Part shown: one piece after another, positions 28,501 through 36,317 of the stretch
Numbering within the stretch: the first letter of the stretch is position 1
How the letters are laid out: every line of letters begins with the position of its first letter
Origin: Coriobacteriia bacterium
Lineage (GTDB): Bacteria; Actinomycetota; Coriobacteriia; Anaerosomatales; PHET01
DNA length: 43,006 bases
NCBI GenBank assembly: GCA_034370385.1
Contig: JAXMKZ010000006.1
Span: 1-43,006, forward strand
Reading direction: 5' to 3'
Translations under genes and position numbers: made by a program
Notes under the pieces: generated by a model
What the model saw: the letters and a program-made list of their open reading frames with translations, nothing else
The model's database searches: none
Told to the model about the DNA's origin: nothing

Positions 28501-29019
28501 GAGGGCCTGACTCCGGGGCGCGAGTCGTGGTTCGCCGGGCTGCTCAGCTCGGTGACCCGCAAGCCCACGAAGAAGGGCAACATGATGGCGATCCTGGGGC
28601 TTGAGGACCTCGAGGGCGCCGCCGAAGTCGTGATGTTCCCGCAGATCTACGAGCGCTTCCGTGATGCCGTCGAGGTGGATGCGGTGGTGCGGATCAAGGC
28701 GAAGGTCGAGACCGACGACCGCGGCCTGAAGCTCATCGCGTCCGACATCCAGCCCTTCGACGGCGCGGGCTTCAACAAGCCGCCCCGGCGCATCGTCATC
28801 AAGACCGACGGTGGCGCACTGGTCAACGGGCGTGCCACCTCGCTCAAGGAGATCCTGACCCGCTATCCCGGGCGCGATGTCGTCGAGCTGCGGGTGCACG
28901 ATGACGAGAACGACAAGACGATCGTGTGCACGATGCCGGAGAGGGTCAACAGCGAGGCGAGCGCGCTGCACGCCGAGCTCAGAGAGCTGTTCGGCATCTC
29001 CGCGGTCGCTGCTGCCTGA
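25570..29019 (+). CDS. dnaE: DNA polymerase III alpha subunit
   Basis: 1149 residues, the usual length for DnaE1. An N-terminal PHP domain begins FVHLHTHSEYSLLDGAARV. The palm carries GPGRGSAAGSIIAYSLGIT and the catalytic PDIDMDFDDERRQEV, followed by fingers, the helix-hairpin-helix region (FCERVDLKQMNRKTLEALVK) and a C-terminal OB fold (WFAGLLSSVTRKPTKKGNMM). It is the replicative chain-elongating polymerase. ATG 25570 follows GAGGAGGG at good spacing. A long uninterrupted antisense frame opposite this gene is a codon-bias shadow. It lies between the YerC gene and the his promoter. Confidence 0.97.
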   Translation: MSFVHLHTHSEYSLLDGAARVTDLVKRAGELEMPALAITDHGYMYGAVDFFRTATEAGIKPIIGCEVYFMPERVLSGGQPGLYHLVLLAKNDIGYRNLMAIVSDAAVNGFYYKPQVDLATLQRHAEGIICTSACMSGIVSKSIEQGSPDEARVWAERFASTFAPGDFYLEIQNQGITASNGVTQAQLAAAIASIGRETGIPLVATNDIHYLRRSDAETQDLLLCIGTNSTVDQPGRMKFSCDEFFMKSSEEMAAALPEYAEALANTVEVAEKCNVSIEFDKIILPGFTVPEGHDVESFLRAECITGLLERYGDPLPDEVVERLDYELGIINDKGFAAYFLIVADFTRWAKEQGIGVGPGRGSAAGSIIAYSLGITALDPIEHGLLFERFLNPERSEMPDIDMDFDDERRQEVIEHVREQYGADKVAQIITFGKMKARAAVRDAGRVLGYPYGVPDKISKMILEDLGATIEGSLAANSEFKSDYETNPDTKRIVDAAISLENITRGEGVHAAGVVICRDPLHHHVPIKYDTKGGAVITQYDGPTVAQMGLLKMDFLGLRTLTVIAKAVGNVARNHGITLVPDDFPLDDPQTFELLQKGDTAGVFQVESGGMRQLLKRLQPTCFADVVAILALYRPGPLKSGMVDDFVDRKNGKRAVTYYDERLKPLLEDTYGAIVYQEQVMRISMLMSGFSAGKADKLRKAMGKKQLEALEALEGDWTEGAAANGYDPEVAKKMWADILPFAEYAFNKSHSAAYGLLTMQTAYLRAHYPLEFMAAVLTSYTGKTDEIVKYVAECNRSGMTVLPPDVNSSGRDFTAVPGEGIRFGLAGIRGVGEGVVEGIEAARTSGGDFKSLHDFCERVDLKQMNRKTLEALVKAGAFDSTGYSRRQLMNFVEEGGVLEAANKRQKDRDAGQFSMFDLVDAADHGFNDEAPEADGIEWDKRIKLGFEKEMLGIYVSDHPLREIEEMLREAQDASLGDLEGLTPGRESWFAGLLSSVTRKPTKKGNMMAILGLEDLEGAAEVVMFPQIYERFRDAVEVDAVVRIKAKVETDDRGLKLIASDIQPFDGAGFNKPPRRIVIKTDGGALVNGRATSLKEILTRYPGRDVVELRVHDDENDKTIVCTMPERVNSEASALHAELRELFGISAVAAA

Positions 29020-29038
29020 GAGGGTCTGCGGGGGACGG

Positions 29039-29069
29039 TTGCACTCTAGCACTCTACTGTGATAGAGTG
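29039..29069 (+). promoter_or_regulatory. his operon promoter with palindromic operator
   Basis: TTGCAC (29039-29044) and TAGAGT (29063-29068), 18 bp apart, form a plausible promoter about 70 bp before hisZ. A perfect palindrome CACTCTA-N6-TAGAGTG (29050-29069) covers the spacer and -10 hexamer, and a further direct copy CACTCTA is at 29042-29048. Protein binding here would block polymerase. Candidate ligand protein: the YerC-like regulator encoded at 25238. Confidence 0.5.
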
Positions 29070-29140
29070 GTGCTCATCGGGTACCTGTGAGGGTCGGACC
29101 CGAGAGTTCCTTCGCCCAAGCCAACAGGAGTCGAGCACGT

Positions 29141-30256
29141 ATGCGCCCAATCACCCCGCGGGGATTTCGTGATGTTCTGCCCGAAGAGGCCGCCGAGCGA
29201 GAAGCGGTCAGTGCTGCGATCGCCGCGGTGTTCTCGTCATGGGGCTACGACCCGGTCGAAACACCCGTCGTCGAGGTGTACGAGACGCTGTCCGCCGCCG
29301 CGGGCGACCTGCAGGGCACGGCGTTTCGCCTGTTCGATCTGGACGGGCGGCTGCTGGCGCTTCGCCCCGACGTGACGGTGCCCGTCGCCCGGCTGTATGC
29401 GGCTCGCATGGCGCACGACGCTGGCATCAGGCGATTCCGCTACCGGGCCGAGGTGTTTCGCGAGCACGAATCGCTGCGGGGTCAGAACCGCCAGTTCACG
29501 CAACTGGGGGTCGAACTGGTGGGTGCGGGAGGCCCGGCTGCTGACGCCGAGGTCGTCGCGGTCCTGGTCGAGGCGCTGGCCGCTTCAGGGCTCGCCGACT
29601 TCACCGTGGCGGTTGGCGACGTCGCGGTGCTGATCGCGCTGCTCGACGCGGCCGGACCCGGTGCGGGCGAAGCGTGGCGAGCCGACGTTCTGGCTGCCGC
29701 GCACGATCGCAACTTCGTGGCGCTTGACGCGCTTGCGGCACGCGTGGGCGGCGACGTCGGTACCGCGCTTGCGGAGGTCGTGCGCCTGCGCGGCGGCGTG
29801 GAAGCCATCGAGCGCTGCCGGGCCATCGTGGAGCCGGTCGTGGGTACGCGTGAGGTCGATGACTTCGCGCGGACCTGGCAGCTGCTTGAAGCCGCGGGGG
29901 TCACCGACCACGTCATGGTCGACTTCGGCGTCATCCGCTCCTTCGACTACTACACGGGACTCGTTCTCGAGGCCTACGCACCCGGGCTCGGCGTCGCGTT
30001 AGGCGGCGGGGGGCGCTACGACACGTTGCTCGCGGCCTATGATGCGCCGGCGCCCGCTGCCGGGTTCGCCATCGGGCTTGAGCGTCTCTCCATCGCGCTG
30101 GCGGACCAAGGCGTCGTCGTGCCGGTCCAGCCGAGCGCCGCGGTCGTGGGCGGTGATGCGGCCGCTGCGTTCACTGAGGCAGCGCGACGCCGCGCAGCCG
30201 GCGAGCGGGTGGCGCTTGGAGCAGAGGTATTCGCCGGCGAGGAGGTGGCGTCGTGA
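29141..30256 (+). CDS. hisZ: ATP phosphoribosyltransferase regulatory subunit
   Basis: About 371 residues with a class II aminoacyl-tRNA-synthetase-like core resembling HisRS. It has TPRGFRDVLPEEAAERE, motif 2-like RFRYRAEVFREHESLRGQNR followed by QFTQLGVELVG, and GFAIGLERLSIAL near the end. The HisRS anticodon-binding domain is missing, as expected for HisZ. It forms a hetero-octamer with short-form HisG and confers histidine feedback. ATG 29141 is preferred to the earlier 29087 start because AACAGGAG precedes it and homology begins there. It overlaps hisG by 4 bp. Confidence 0.9.
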   Translation: MRPITPRGFRDVLPEEAAEREAVSAAIAAVFSSWGYDPVETPVVEVYETLSAAAGDLQGTAFRLFDLDGRLLALRPDVTVPVARLYAARMAHDAGIRRFRYRAEVFREHESLRGQNRQFTQLGVELVGAGGPAADAEVVAVLVEALAASGLADFTVAVGDVAVLIALLDAAGPGAGEAWRADVLAAAHDRNFVALDALAARVGGDVGTALAEVVRLRGGVEAIERCRAIVEPVVGTREVDDFARTWQLLEAAGVTDHVMVDFGVIRSFDYYTGLVLEAYAPGLGVALGGGGRYDTLLAAYDAPAPAAGFAIGLERLSIALADQGVVVPVQPSAAVVGGDAAAAFTEAARRRAAGERVALGAEVFAGEEVAS

Positions 30257-30927
30257 TCGCGACCGCTCGCGGCAACGGCAAAGGCGGCGGCAGGCTACGC
30301 GTCGCCGTACCTAAGGGTGCGCTATTCCCCGGCTCGATCGAGGCCCTGCGCGACGCTGGGCTCGACGTGGAGGGGCTCGCCGATCCTGGCCGGCAGCTCA
30401 TCGTGACCACGGCCGATGCTGAGTTCATCATCTCCAAGCCCACCGACGTGCCGGTCTACGTGGCCTACGGCGCAGCGGACTGCGGCATCGCGGGGCGTGA
30501 CGTGCTCGTCGAGGCCGGGCTCGACGTGGTCGAGCTTGTGGACCTGGGCTTCGGCGGCTGTCGGTTCGTGGTGGCAGAGCGCGAGGACGCACCGGACCTC
30601 GCGGAGCGCTATCGCCACGTCGGCGTGATCCGCGTGGCCACCAAGTACCCGCGCATCGCCGAGATCCACTTCGCGTCCAAGGGCGTTCAGGTTGAGATCG
30701 TGAAGCTCTACGGCAACATCGAGCTGGCGCCGCTCATCGGCATCGCCGATGTGATCGTCGACATCACGGCAACGGGAACGACGCTTCGGGAGAACAAGCT
30801 GCGAATCGTTGAGGATGTGCTACCTTCCACCGCTCGGTTCATCGGTAATCCGGCCTCCACGCGCACCGACCCGCGCGTGGTCGACTTGGCTGACCGCTTG
30901 TCAGAAGGCTCGGTAGAATCCACGTAA
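30253..30927 (+). CDS. hisG: ATP phosphoribosyltransferase catalytic subunit (short form)
   Basis: 224 residues, the short HisG form that lacks the C-terminal regulatory domain and needs HisZ. Recognisable motifs are LRVAVPKGALFPGSIEAL, YGAADCGIAGRDVLVEAGLD, ATKYPRIAEIHFASKG, LYGNIELAPLIGIADVIVD and ITATGTTLRENKL, including the PRPP-binding stretch. It catalyses the first committed step of histidine synthesis, condensing ATP and PRPP. GTG 30253 overlaps the hisZ stop. A 72-bp spacer with a CCCGCG-N4-CGCGGG hairpin separates it from hisD. Confidence 0.95.
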   Translation: MIATARGNGKGGGRLRVAVPKGALFPGSIEALRDAGLDVEGLADPGRQLIVTTADAEFIISKPTDVPVYVAYGAADCGIAGRDVLVEAGLDVVELVDLGFGGCRFVVAEREDAPDLAERYRHVGVIRVATKYPRIAEIHFASKGVQVEIVKLYGNIELAPLIGIADVIVDITATGTTLRENKLRIVEDVLPSTARFIGNPASTRTDPRVVDLADRLSEGSVEST

Positions 30928-30939
30928 GAACGTACGCTT

Positions 30940-30955
30940 CCCGCGCTCACGCGGG
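30940..30955 (+). promoter_or_regulatory. Hairpin in the hisG-hisD spacer
   Basis: A perfect 6-bp GC stem CCCGCG/CGCGGG with loop CTCA. There is no T-tract after it, so it is not an intrinsic terminator; it may stabilise or process the mRNA. TAGAAT at 30914-30919 resembles a -10 but has no -35 at normal spacing. Confidence 0.4.
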
Positions 30956-30999
30956 GATGAAGAACAAGCAAGGACGTAACGACGAAAGCGAGTGACCTG

Positions 31000-32343
31000 A
31001 TGCTCAGAAGAATCGTGCTCAAGCCCAGCCAGCGTCTCACCGAGGCCGATCTCGCGCGCTCGGGCGGCGTGGACGCCGAGATCATCGGCGTGGCGGCGCG
31101 CATCGTCGACGACGTGCGGACGCGCGGCGATGAAGCGCTGCGCGACCTCACGAAGCAGTTCGATAAGTGCGACCTCGATGACTTCCGGGTGACCGAAGCC
31201 GAGATTGACGCTGCGGTCGCTCAGTGCGAGCCGGCGTTTCTCGATGCGATCACTGCGGCAGCCGCCGCAATCGAGGAGTTCCACGCTCGCCAGGTGCAGC
31301 AGTCGTGGTTCACCGCGCAGGAGGGTGGGGTGTTCCTGGGCCAGAAGGTCACGCCGCTGTGCCGCGTGGGAATCTACGTGCCCGGAGGCCGCGCGAAGTA
31401 CCCGTCAAGCGTGCTGATGTGCGCGATTCCGGCTCAGGTGGCAGGGGTTGGCGATATCGCGATGGTCGTGCCGCCGGATGCCGACGGTAGCGTGAACCCG
31501 TACACGCTGGCGGCCGCAGCCGAGGCGGGCGTCACCGAGATCTACAAGGTCGGGGGCGCCCAGGCCGTCGCAGCGCTCGCGTACGGAACGGCGAGCATCC
31601 CGCGCGTGGACAAGATCGTCGGTCCGGGCAACGCGTATGTGACCGCAGCCAAGAAGCTCGTGATGGGCGACGTCGGCATCGACATGCTGGCCGGTCCGAG
31701 CGAGGTGCTCGTGCTGGCCGACGAGACCGCGATACCCGCCTTCGTCGCCATCGATCTGATGGCACAGGCCGAGCACGACCCGCGCGCGGCCACCTACCTC
31801 GTGACCACCGACCCCGAGCTTCCCGATCTGGTGGAAGAGGCGCTCGGGTTGCTTCTGGCCGAGTCTCCGCGTGGCGAGATCACCCAGCGCTCGCTCGTGG
31901 ACAACGGCGTGGCCATCGTGTGCCCGGATATCGTCGCGGCGCTCGATACCGTCGACCTCGTGGCCCCGGAGCACCTGGAGATCCAGTGCTCTGACGCCTT
32001 CGACCTGCTCGGCAGCATCAACAACGCCGGCGCCATCTTCCTCGGGCACTGGACGTGCGAAAGCGTCGGAGACTACATCGCCGGCCCTAACCACGTTCTG
32101 CCCACGGGTGGCACGGCCCGCTTCTCCAGTCCGCTGTCGGTGGACGACTTCGTGAAGAAGTCGAGCGTGCTGTCCTATTCGTACGACGCGCTCGAGCTGG
32201 ACGGCCCCACCGTGATCGAGCTGGCCGAGAAGGAGGGCCTGTGGGCCCACGCGCGGGCTGTCTCTTTGCGGATTGACGCCATCGAAGCAGAGCGGGCCGG
32301 CGAGTTCGACGAGGGTCTTGACGATGCCGAGGAGCGCTTGTGA
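31000..32343 (+). CDS. hisD: Histidinol dehydrogenase
   Basis: 447 residues. Motifs include GIYVPGGRAKYPSSVLM, EIYKVGGAQAVAALAYGT, VDKIVGPGNAYVTAAKKLV, IDMLAGPSEVLVLADE, MAQAEHDPRAATYLVTT, VAPEHLEIQ and FLGHWTCESVGDYIAGPNHV then LPTGGTAR. The Zn ligands (Q/H in AQAEHD, D and H later) and the Glu-His catalytic pair (APEHLE, PNHVLP) are present. It oxidises histidinol to histidine in two NAD-dependent steps. It ends 4 bp inside hisC. The order hisZ-G-D-C-B matches a classical compact operon. Confidence 0.96.
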   Translation: MLRRIVLKPSQRLTEADLARSGGVDAEIIGVAARIVDDVRTRGDEALRDLTKQFDKCDLDDFRVTEAEIDAAVAQCEPAFLDAITAAAAAIEEFHARQVQQSWFTAQEGGVFLGQKVTPLCRVGIYVPGGRAKYPSSVLMCAIPAQVAGVGDIAMVVPPDADGSVNPYTLAAAAEAGVTEIYKVGGAQAVAALAYGTASIPRVDKIVGPGNAYVTAAKKLVMGDVGIDMLAGPSEVLVLADETAIPAFVAIDLMAQAEHDPRAATYLVTTDPELPDLVEEALGLLLAESPRGEITQRSLVDNGVAIVCPDIVAALDTVDLVAPEHLEIQCSDAFDLLGSINNAGAIFLGHWTCESVGDYIAGPNHVLPTGGTARFSSPLSVDDFVKKSSVLSYSYDALELDGPTVIELAEKEGLWAHARAVSLRIDAIEAERAGEFDEGLDDAEERL

Positions 32344-33458
32344 ACAGTTTTCGTGAACCACGCCCTGAGCTTGAGGGGCTCATATCGTATGACGCCAAGG
32401 ATGTGCGGGCTGACGTCATGCTGGCCTCCAACGAGCACCCGCTGAACCTGCCCGCAGAGGTCGTGTCCAAGCTCAAGGAACGGTTGGCCGACTTCAACTT
32501 CAACCGCTATCCGGACCCCACTGCCACCGAGCTTCGCAAGCTGCTCGCCGAGGCCAACGGACTCGACCCGGAAAACGTCCTGATCGGCAACGGCGGCGAC
32601 GAGCTCATCTTCGACCTGCTGCTGGCGTGGGGCGGACCCGGGCGAAAGCTGCTCGACACCCCGCCGACCTTCTCGATGTATGCCATCGACGCGACGGTCA
32701 CCGGCACCGAGGTGGTGCGCATACCGCGCCAAGCCGACTTCTCGCTTGATGAAGCGGCGATTCTTGCGCGGGTGGCCGAGGGCGACATCGATCTCATCAT
32801 GCTCGCCAACCCCAATAACCCCACGGGCAACCTTATCGACGAGGGCTTCCTGATCGACCTGCTCAAGGCGACCGATGCCATCGTGCTCGTGGATGAGGCG
32901 TACTTCGAGTTCAGCCGCCACACGATGCGCCCGCACATGACGAGGCACCCCAACCTCGTGCTGCTGCGCACGTTCTCCAAGGCATTCTCGCTTGCCGGAC
33001 TGCGGGTGGGCTACCTGCTGGGCCACGCGGACGTGGTCCGGGAGCTCATGAAGGTGCGGCAGCCTTACTCGGTCAACGCATTCTCGCAGTGGGTGGCCTC
33101 GGTCGTGTTCCGCGAGCGTGTTGCGTTCGAGCAGTCCATCAGCGAGATCATGCGCGGCCGCGACCAGCTCATGCACGGGCTCGATATGTTCTCTGAGGTG
33201 GAGGTCTTCCCGACCGAGGCGAACTTCGTGCTGTTTCGCGTCGAGCACGCGAGCGCCCTGTGGCGCGACCTGCTGCACAGCTATTCGGTGCTGGTGCGGG
33301 ACTTCACGCGTTCGCCGGGGCTTGAGAACTGCCTGCGTGTGACGGTGGGGACGCACGAGGAGAATCAACTCTTCTTGGAGGCAATGGACCAGGTGCTCGC
33401 CACGCGGCGTGCATCAGATCACTTCGGCGAGAAGGCGACGGCTGCTCGTCACGGCTGA
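32340..33458 (+). CDS. hisC: Histidinol-phosphate aminotransferase
   Basis: A 372-residue fold-type I PLP enzyme with LASNEHPLNLP, NFNRYPDPTATELRKLLAEA, IGNGGDELIFDLLLAWGGPG, MLANPNNPTGNL, VDEAYFEFS and TFSKAFSLAGLRVGYLLG, where the Lys binds PLP. It converts imidazole-acetol phosphate to histidinol phosphate and may also serve aromatic amino acids. GTG 32340 overlaps the hisD stop by 4 bp. The 29-bp spacer to hisB contains GAAAGG. Confidence 0.95.
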   Translation: MNSFREPRPELEGLISYDAKDVRADVMLASNEHPLNLPAEVVSKLKERLADFNFNRYPDPTATELRKLLAEANGLDPENVLIGNGGDELIFDLLLAWGGPGRKLLDTPPTFSMYAIDATVTGTEVVRIPRQADFSLDEAAILARVAEGDIDLIMLANPNNPTGNLIDEGFLIDLLKATDAIVLVDEAYFEFSRHTMRPHMTRHPNLVLLRTFSKAFSLAGLRVGYLLGHADVVRELMKVRQPYSVNAFSQWVASVVFRERVAFEQSISEIMRGRDQLMHGLDMFSEVEVFPTEANFVLFRVEHASALWRDLLHSYSVLVRDFTRSPGLENCLRVTVGTHEENQLFLEAMDQVLATRRASDHFGEKATAARHG

Positions 33459-33487
33459 GACCGTGACCACAACGGAAAGGCGATGCG

Positions 33488-34075
33488 ATGGGCCGCACGG
33501 CGACGATGACCCGCACGACGGGGGAGACCGACATCACGCTGACACTGGACCTCGATGGGACGGGGAAGACGTCGGTTCAGACCGGTGTGCCGTTCTTCGA
33601 CCACATGCTCGATGCGTTCGGGCGGCACGCGACGTTCGACCTCGCGGTGGCGGCCACCGGCGACGTGGAGATCGACGCGCACCACACCGTCGAAGACGTC
33701 GGCATCGTGCTGGGTAGCGCGCTCTCCGAGGCGCTTGCAGACAAGGCCGGAATCACCCGCTTCGGCGACGCGGTGGTGCCCATGGACGAAGCGCTTGTGC
33801 TCGCGGCGGTGGACGTGAGCGGTCGCGGGCAGCTGCACTACGCCGTCGAGCTGCCCATCGAGATCATCGGCACGTTCGATACGACGCTGGCCAAGGAGTT
33901 TCTGGTGGCGTTCGCGTCGAGTGCGGGCCTCACGCTGCACGTGCGCTCCTTCACCGGCGAGAACGCCCACCACATCATCGAGGCGGTCTTCAAGGCGGTC
34001 GCGCGCGCGGTGCGCACGGCGGTCTCCATCGACCCGCGCGTGAGCGGTGTGCCGTCGACGAAGGGCTCCCTGTGA
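33488..34075 (+). CDS. hisB: Imidazoleglycerol-phosphate dehydratase
   Basis: 195 residues, the monofunctional HisB form without the phosphatase domain. It has PFFDHMLDAFGRHATFDL, DVEIDAHHTVEDVGIVLG, GRGQLHYAVELP and FTGENAHHIIEAVFKAVARA. The paired His/Glu metal ligands (HHTVED and HHIIE) for the di-Mn centre are intact. It dehydrates imidazole-glycerol phosphate. ATG 33488 follows GAAAGGCG. It overlaps hisH by 4 bp. A separate histidinol phosphatase must be encoded elsewhere. Confidence 0.95.
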   Translation: MGRTATMTRTTGETDITLTLDLDGTGKTSVQTGVPFFDHMLDAFGRHATFDLAVAATGDVEIDAHHTVEDVGIVLGSALSEALADKAGITRFGDAVVPMDEALVLAAVDVSGRGQLHYAVELPIEIIGTFDTTLAKEFLVAFASSAGLTLHVRSFTGENAHHIIEAVFKAVARAVRTAVSIDPRVSGVPSTKGSL

Positions 34076-34695
34076 TCGCGATCGTCGACTACCGCATGGG
34101 CAACCTGCGCAGCGTGCAGAAGGGTTTCGAGCACGCTGGCGTGGCTGACGTCGTTGTGACCGACGATCCGACCGTGGTCGAGCGAGCCGACGGAATCGTG
34201 CTGCCGGGCGTCGGCGCCTTTCGCGACGCCGCCGCCAATCTGCGCCAGAGCGGCTGCGAGGAGGTCATGCTCCGCCGCGTGCGCGAGGGCACGCCGTTCC
34301 TCGGCATCTGCCTGGGACTGCAGTTGCTTGCTGATGTGGGGCTTGAGGATGGCGAGTGGGAGGGCCTGGGCCTGGTGCCGGGCACCTGCGAGCGCCTTCC
34401 CGGCGGCGTGAAGATCCCGCACATCGGCTGGAATACCGTCGAGTACCCGCGCGAGAGCCCGCTCTTTGAGGGCATCGACGAGTCGACGGCCTTCTACTTC
34501 GTGCACAGCTATCGGATCGTGCCCGCCGATGAGAGCGTCATCATCGGGTCGACCGAGTACGGCGTGCGCTTTGCAGCGGCCGTGCAGGTGGGGCCGGCCG
34601 CGTTCGCCGTTCAGTTCCACCCCGAGAAATCGTCGACGATGGGCTTGAAGCTGCTCGCCAACTTCGGACGAATCGTGAAAGGGGCACGCGCATGA
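34072..34695 (+). CDS. hisH: Imidazole glycerol phosphate synthase, glutaminase subunit
   Basis: A 207-residue class I glutamine amidotransferase. It begins IAIVDYRMGNLRSVQKGFEH, with LPGVGAFRDA, the nucleophile Cys in FLGICLGLQLLAD, IPHIGWNTVEY, FVHSYRI and the catalytic His-Glu in AVQFHPEKS. It delivers ammonia to HisF. GTG 34072 overlaps the hisB stop and its own stop overlaps hisA, so translation is coupled. Confidence 0.96.
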   Translation: MIAIVDYRMGNLRSVQKGFEHAGVADVVVTDDPTVVERADGIVLPGVGAFRDAAANLRQSGCEEVMLRRVREGTPFLGICLGLQLLADVGLEDGEWEGLGLVPGTCERLPGGVKIPHIGWNTVEYPRESPLFEGIDESTAFYFVHSYRIVPADESVIIGSTEYGVRFAAAVQVGPAAFAVQFHPEKSSTMGLKLLANFGRIVKGARA

Positions 34696-35423
34696 TCGTT
34701 CTACCGGCCATCGACCTGCTGGGCGGGCGCGCCGTACGGCTCGCGCAGGGCGACTACGAACGCGTGACGGTCTACAACGAGGATCCGGTCGCCCAGGCGC
34801 GCGAGTTCGCTGAAGCGGGAGCCGAGTGGATCCACGTCGTGGACCTCGACGGCGCACGCGACGGCGTTCCGGGCAACACCGAGGTCATCGAGCGGATCGT
34901 CGCCGAAGTGGGCATCCCGGTGCAGACGGGCGGCGGTATCCGGACGCTTGAGACCATGGTTCGTCTCGTGGGCGCGGGAGCAAGTCGCCTTGTGCTCGGA
35001 ACGAAGCTTGCGACGGACCCGGCCTTCGTGCGCGAGGCGGTGGCGCGCTTCGGCGACCGCGTCGCGGCCGGCATCGACGCGCGCGACGGGATGGTCGCGG
35101 TGCAGGGCTGGCGAGAAGGCACGGCGACACCGGCCGCCGAGCTCGTCGCTGAACTGCGCGACCTGGGCGTGGGGCACCTCGTCTACACGGACATCTCGCG
35201 CGACGGCATGCAGACCGGCGTGAGCGTCGATGCCTACGAGCAGATCGCCGAGACCGCCGGGTTCCCGGTGATCGCGAGCGGCGGCGTGTCCACGCTCGAC
35301 GACTTCCGCGAACTGGCAGCGCTCGGCCCGGATGTCATCGCCGGCGCCATCACCGGGCGCGCGCTGTACGAAGGCGCGTTCAAGCTCAAGCACGCGATCC
35401 TGGCCGCGCGGGGCCAGTACTGA
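34692..35423 (+). CDS. hisA: ProFAR isomerase
   Basis: A 243-residue (beta-alpha)8 barrel with [20 protein letters not shown] (catalytic Asp), [40 protein letters not shown] (second Asp) and [13 protein letters not shown]. It isomerises ProFAR to PRFAR. In actinobacteria the same barrel can be PriA, which also serves tryptophan synthesis; I cannot distinguish HisA from PriA here. It overlaps hisH by 4 bp and hisF by one base. Confidence 0.93.
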   Translation: MIVLPAIDLLGGRAVRLAQGDYERVTVYNEDPVAQAREFAEAGAEWIHVVDLDGARDGVPGNTEVIERIVAEVGIPVQTGGGIRTLETMVRLVGAGASRLVLGTKLATDPAFVREAVARFGDRVAAGIDARDGMVAVQGWREGTATPAAELVAELRDLGVGHLVYTDISRDGMQTGVSVDAYEQIAETAGFPVIASGGVSTLDDFRELAALGPDVIAGAITGRALYEGAFKLKHAILAARGQY

Positions 35424-36190
35424 TGCTGATGAAACGCGTCATACCCTGCCTCGACGTACATGAGGGGCGCGTGGTCAAGGGCGTCAACTTCGTGAACCTG
35501 CGTGACGCCGGTGACCCGGTGGAGATGGCGGCGATCTACGACAAGGCCGGCGCCGACGAGGTCGTTTTCCTCGACATCACGGCGAGCCACGAGGAGCGCC
35601 CGAGCATGCTCGACGTGGCCACCCGCACCGCCGAGGAGTGTTTCATCCCCTACACCGTCGGTGGCGGCATGCGCTCGTCCGCCGATATCCGCGCGATGCT
35701 CAAGGCGGGCGCGGACAAGATATCGCTGAACTCCGCTGCGGTGAGGGCGCCTGAGCTCATCACCGAGACGAGCCGCATCTACGGCGCTCAGTGCATCGTC
35801 ACCGCGATCGACGCACGGCGTGTTCCCGGCTCCTCGCCGGCGCGCTGGGAGGTCTTCATCAACGGCGGGCGCATCAACACCGAGATGGACGCGGTCGCGT
35901 GGGCGGCGGAGGCTGAGCGGCTCGGCAGCGGCGAGATCCTGCTCACGAGCATGGACTGCGACGGCGTCAAGGATGGCTACGACATCGACCTGACCCGGGC
36001 CGTCACCCGTGCCGTGAACGTGCCGGTCATCGCCAGCGGGGGAGCGGGGGAGCTCGACCACTTCGCCGAGGTTGTCATCGAGGCCGACGCCGATGCGGTG
36101 CTGGCCGCGAGCGTCTTCCACTTCGGGACGTACACCGTCAAGCAGGTCAAGGAGCACATGCGCGCCGCGGGCATAGCGGTGCGGGTGTAG
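35423..36190 (+). CDS. hisF: Imidazole glycerol phosphate synthase, cyclase subunit
   Basis: A 255-residue (beta-alpha)8 barrel with [20 protein letters not shown] (catalytic Asp in CLDV), [24 protein letters not shown], the second Asp in [21 protein letters not shown] and [13 protein letters not shown]. With HisH it makes IGP and AICAR. It is the last his gene seen. hisI/hisE, often next in actinobacteria, do not follow, so those steps must be encoded elsewhere. The 127 bp after it contain no clear terminator. Confidence 0.96.
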   Translation: MLMKRVIPCLDVHEGRVVKGVNFVNLRDAGDPVEMAAIYDKAGADEVVFLDITASHEERPSMLDVATRTAEECFIPYTVGGGMRSSADIRAMLKAGADKISLNSAAVRAPELITETSRIYGAQCIVTAIDARRVPGSSPARWEVFINGGRINTEMDAVAWAAEAERLGSGEILLTSMDCDGVKDGYDIDLTRAVTRAVNVPVIASGGAGELDHFAEVVIEADADAVLAASVFHFGTYTVKQVKEHMRAAGIAVRV

Positions 36191-36317
36191 GGGCGATAGA
36201 CTGCAGTTGAGCGCGAATAGGGTTGTGCGAAGGGGGCTTTGCGATGCGTGCGGTAGTTGCATACCACCTAGACATCACGAGGCGATTGAGGCGCGCTGTG
36301 GTCAGGTGGCAGGAATC
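36191..36317. other. Spacer between hisF and the surface-protein genes
   Basis: 127 bp with no convincing promoter pair, terminator or small gene. A frame starting at 36207 runs into the following gene but its first 37 codons look non-coding. AGGA just before GTG 36318 is the only visible translation signal. Confidence 0.4.

Noticed and set aside
25921-29052. A 1043-codon open frame on the strand opposite dnaE
   Set aside because: It mirrors dnaE codon by codon in a GC-rich genome, has no family likeness, and dnaE is beyond doubt. It is a codon-bias shadow.
29048-29072. CIRCE-like heat-shock operator (AGCACTC ... GAGTGGTGCT) before hisZ
   Set aside because: The right half has an extra base and the spacer is 10 rather than 9, and the downstream genes are not chaperones. 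The shorter perfect palindrome explains the symmetry better.
30940-30955. Intrinsic terminator between hisG and hisD
   Set aside because: The hairpin has no following T-tract and sits inside a collinear pathway operon.
32175-33368. Long open frames opposite hisC and opposite other his and leu genes
   Set aside because: Same cause; each lies fully within a well-supported gene on the other strand and encodes low-complexity His/Arg/Asp-rich sequence.
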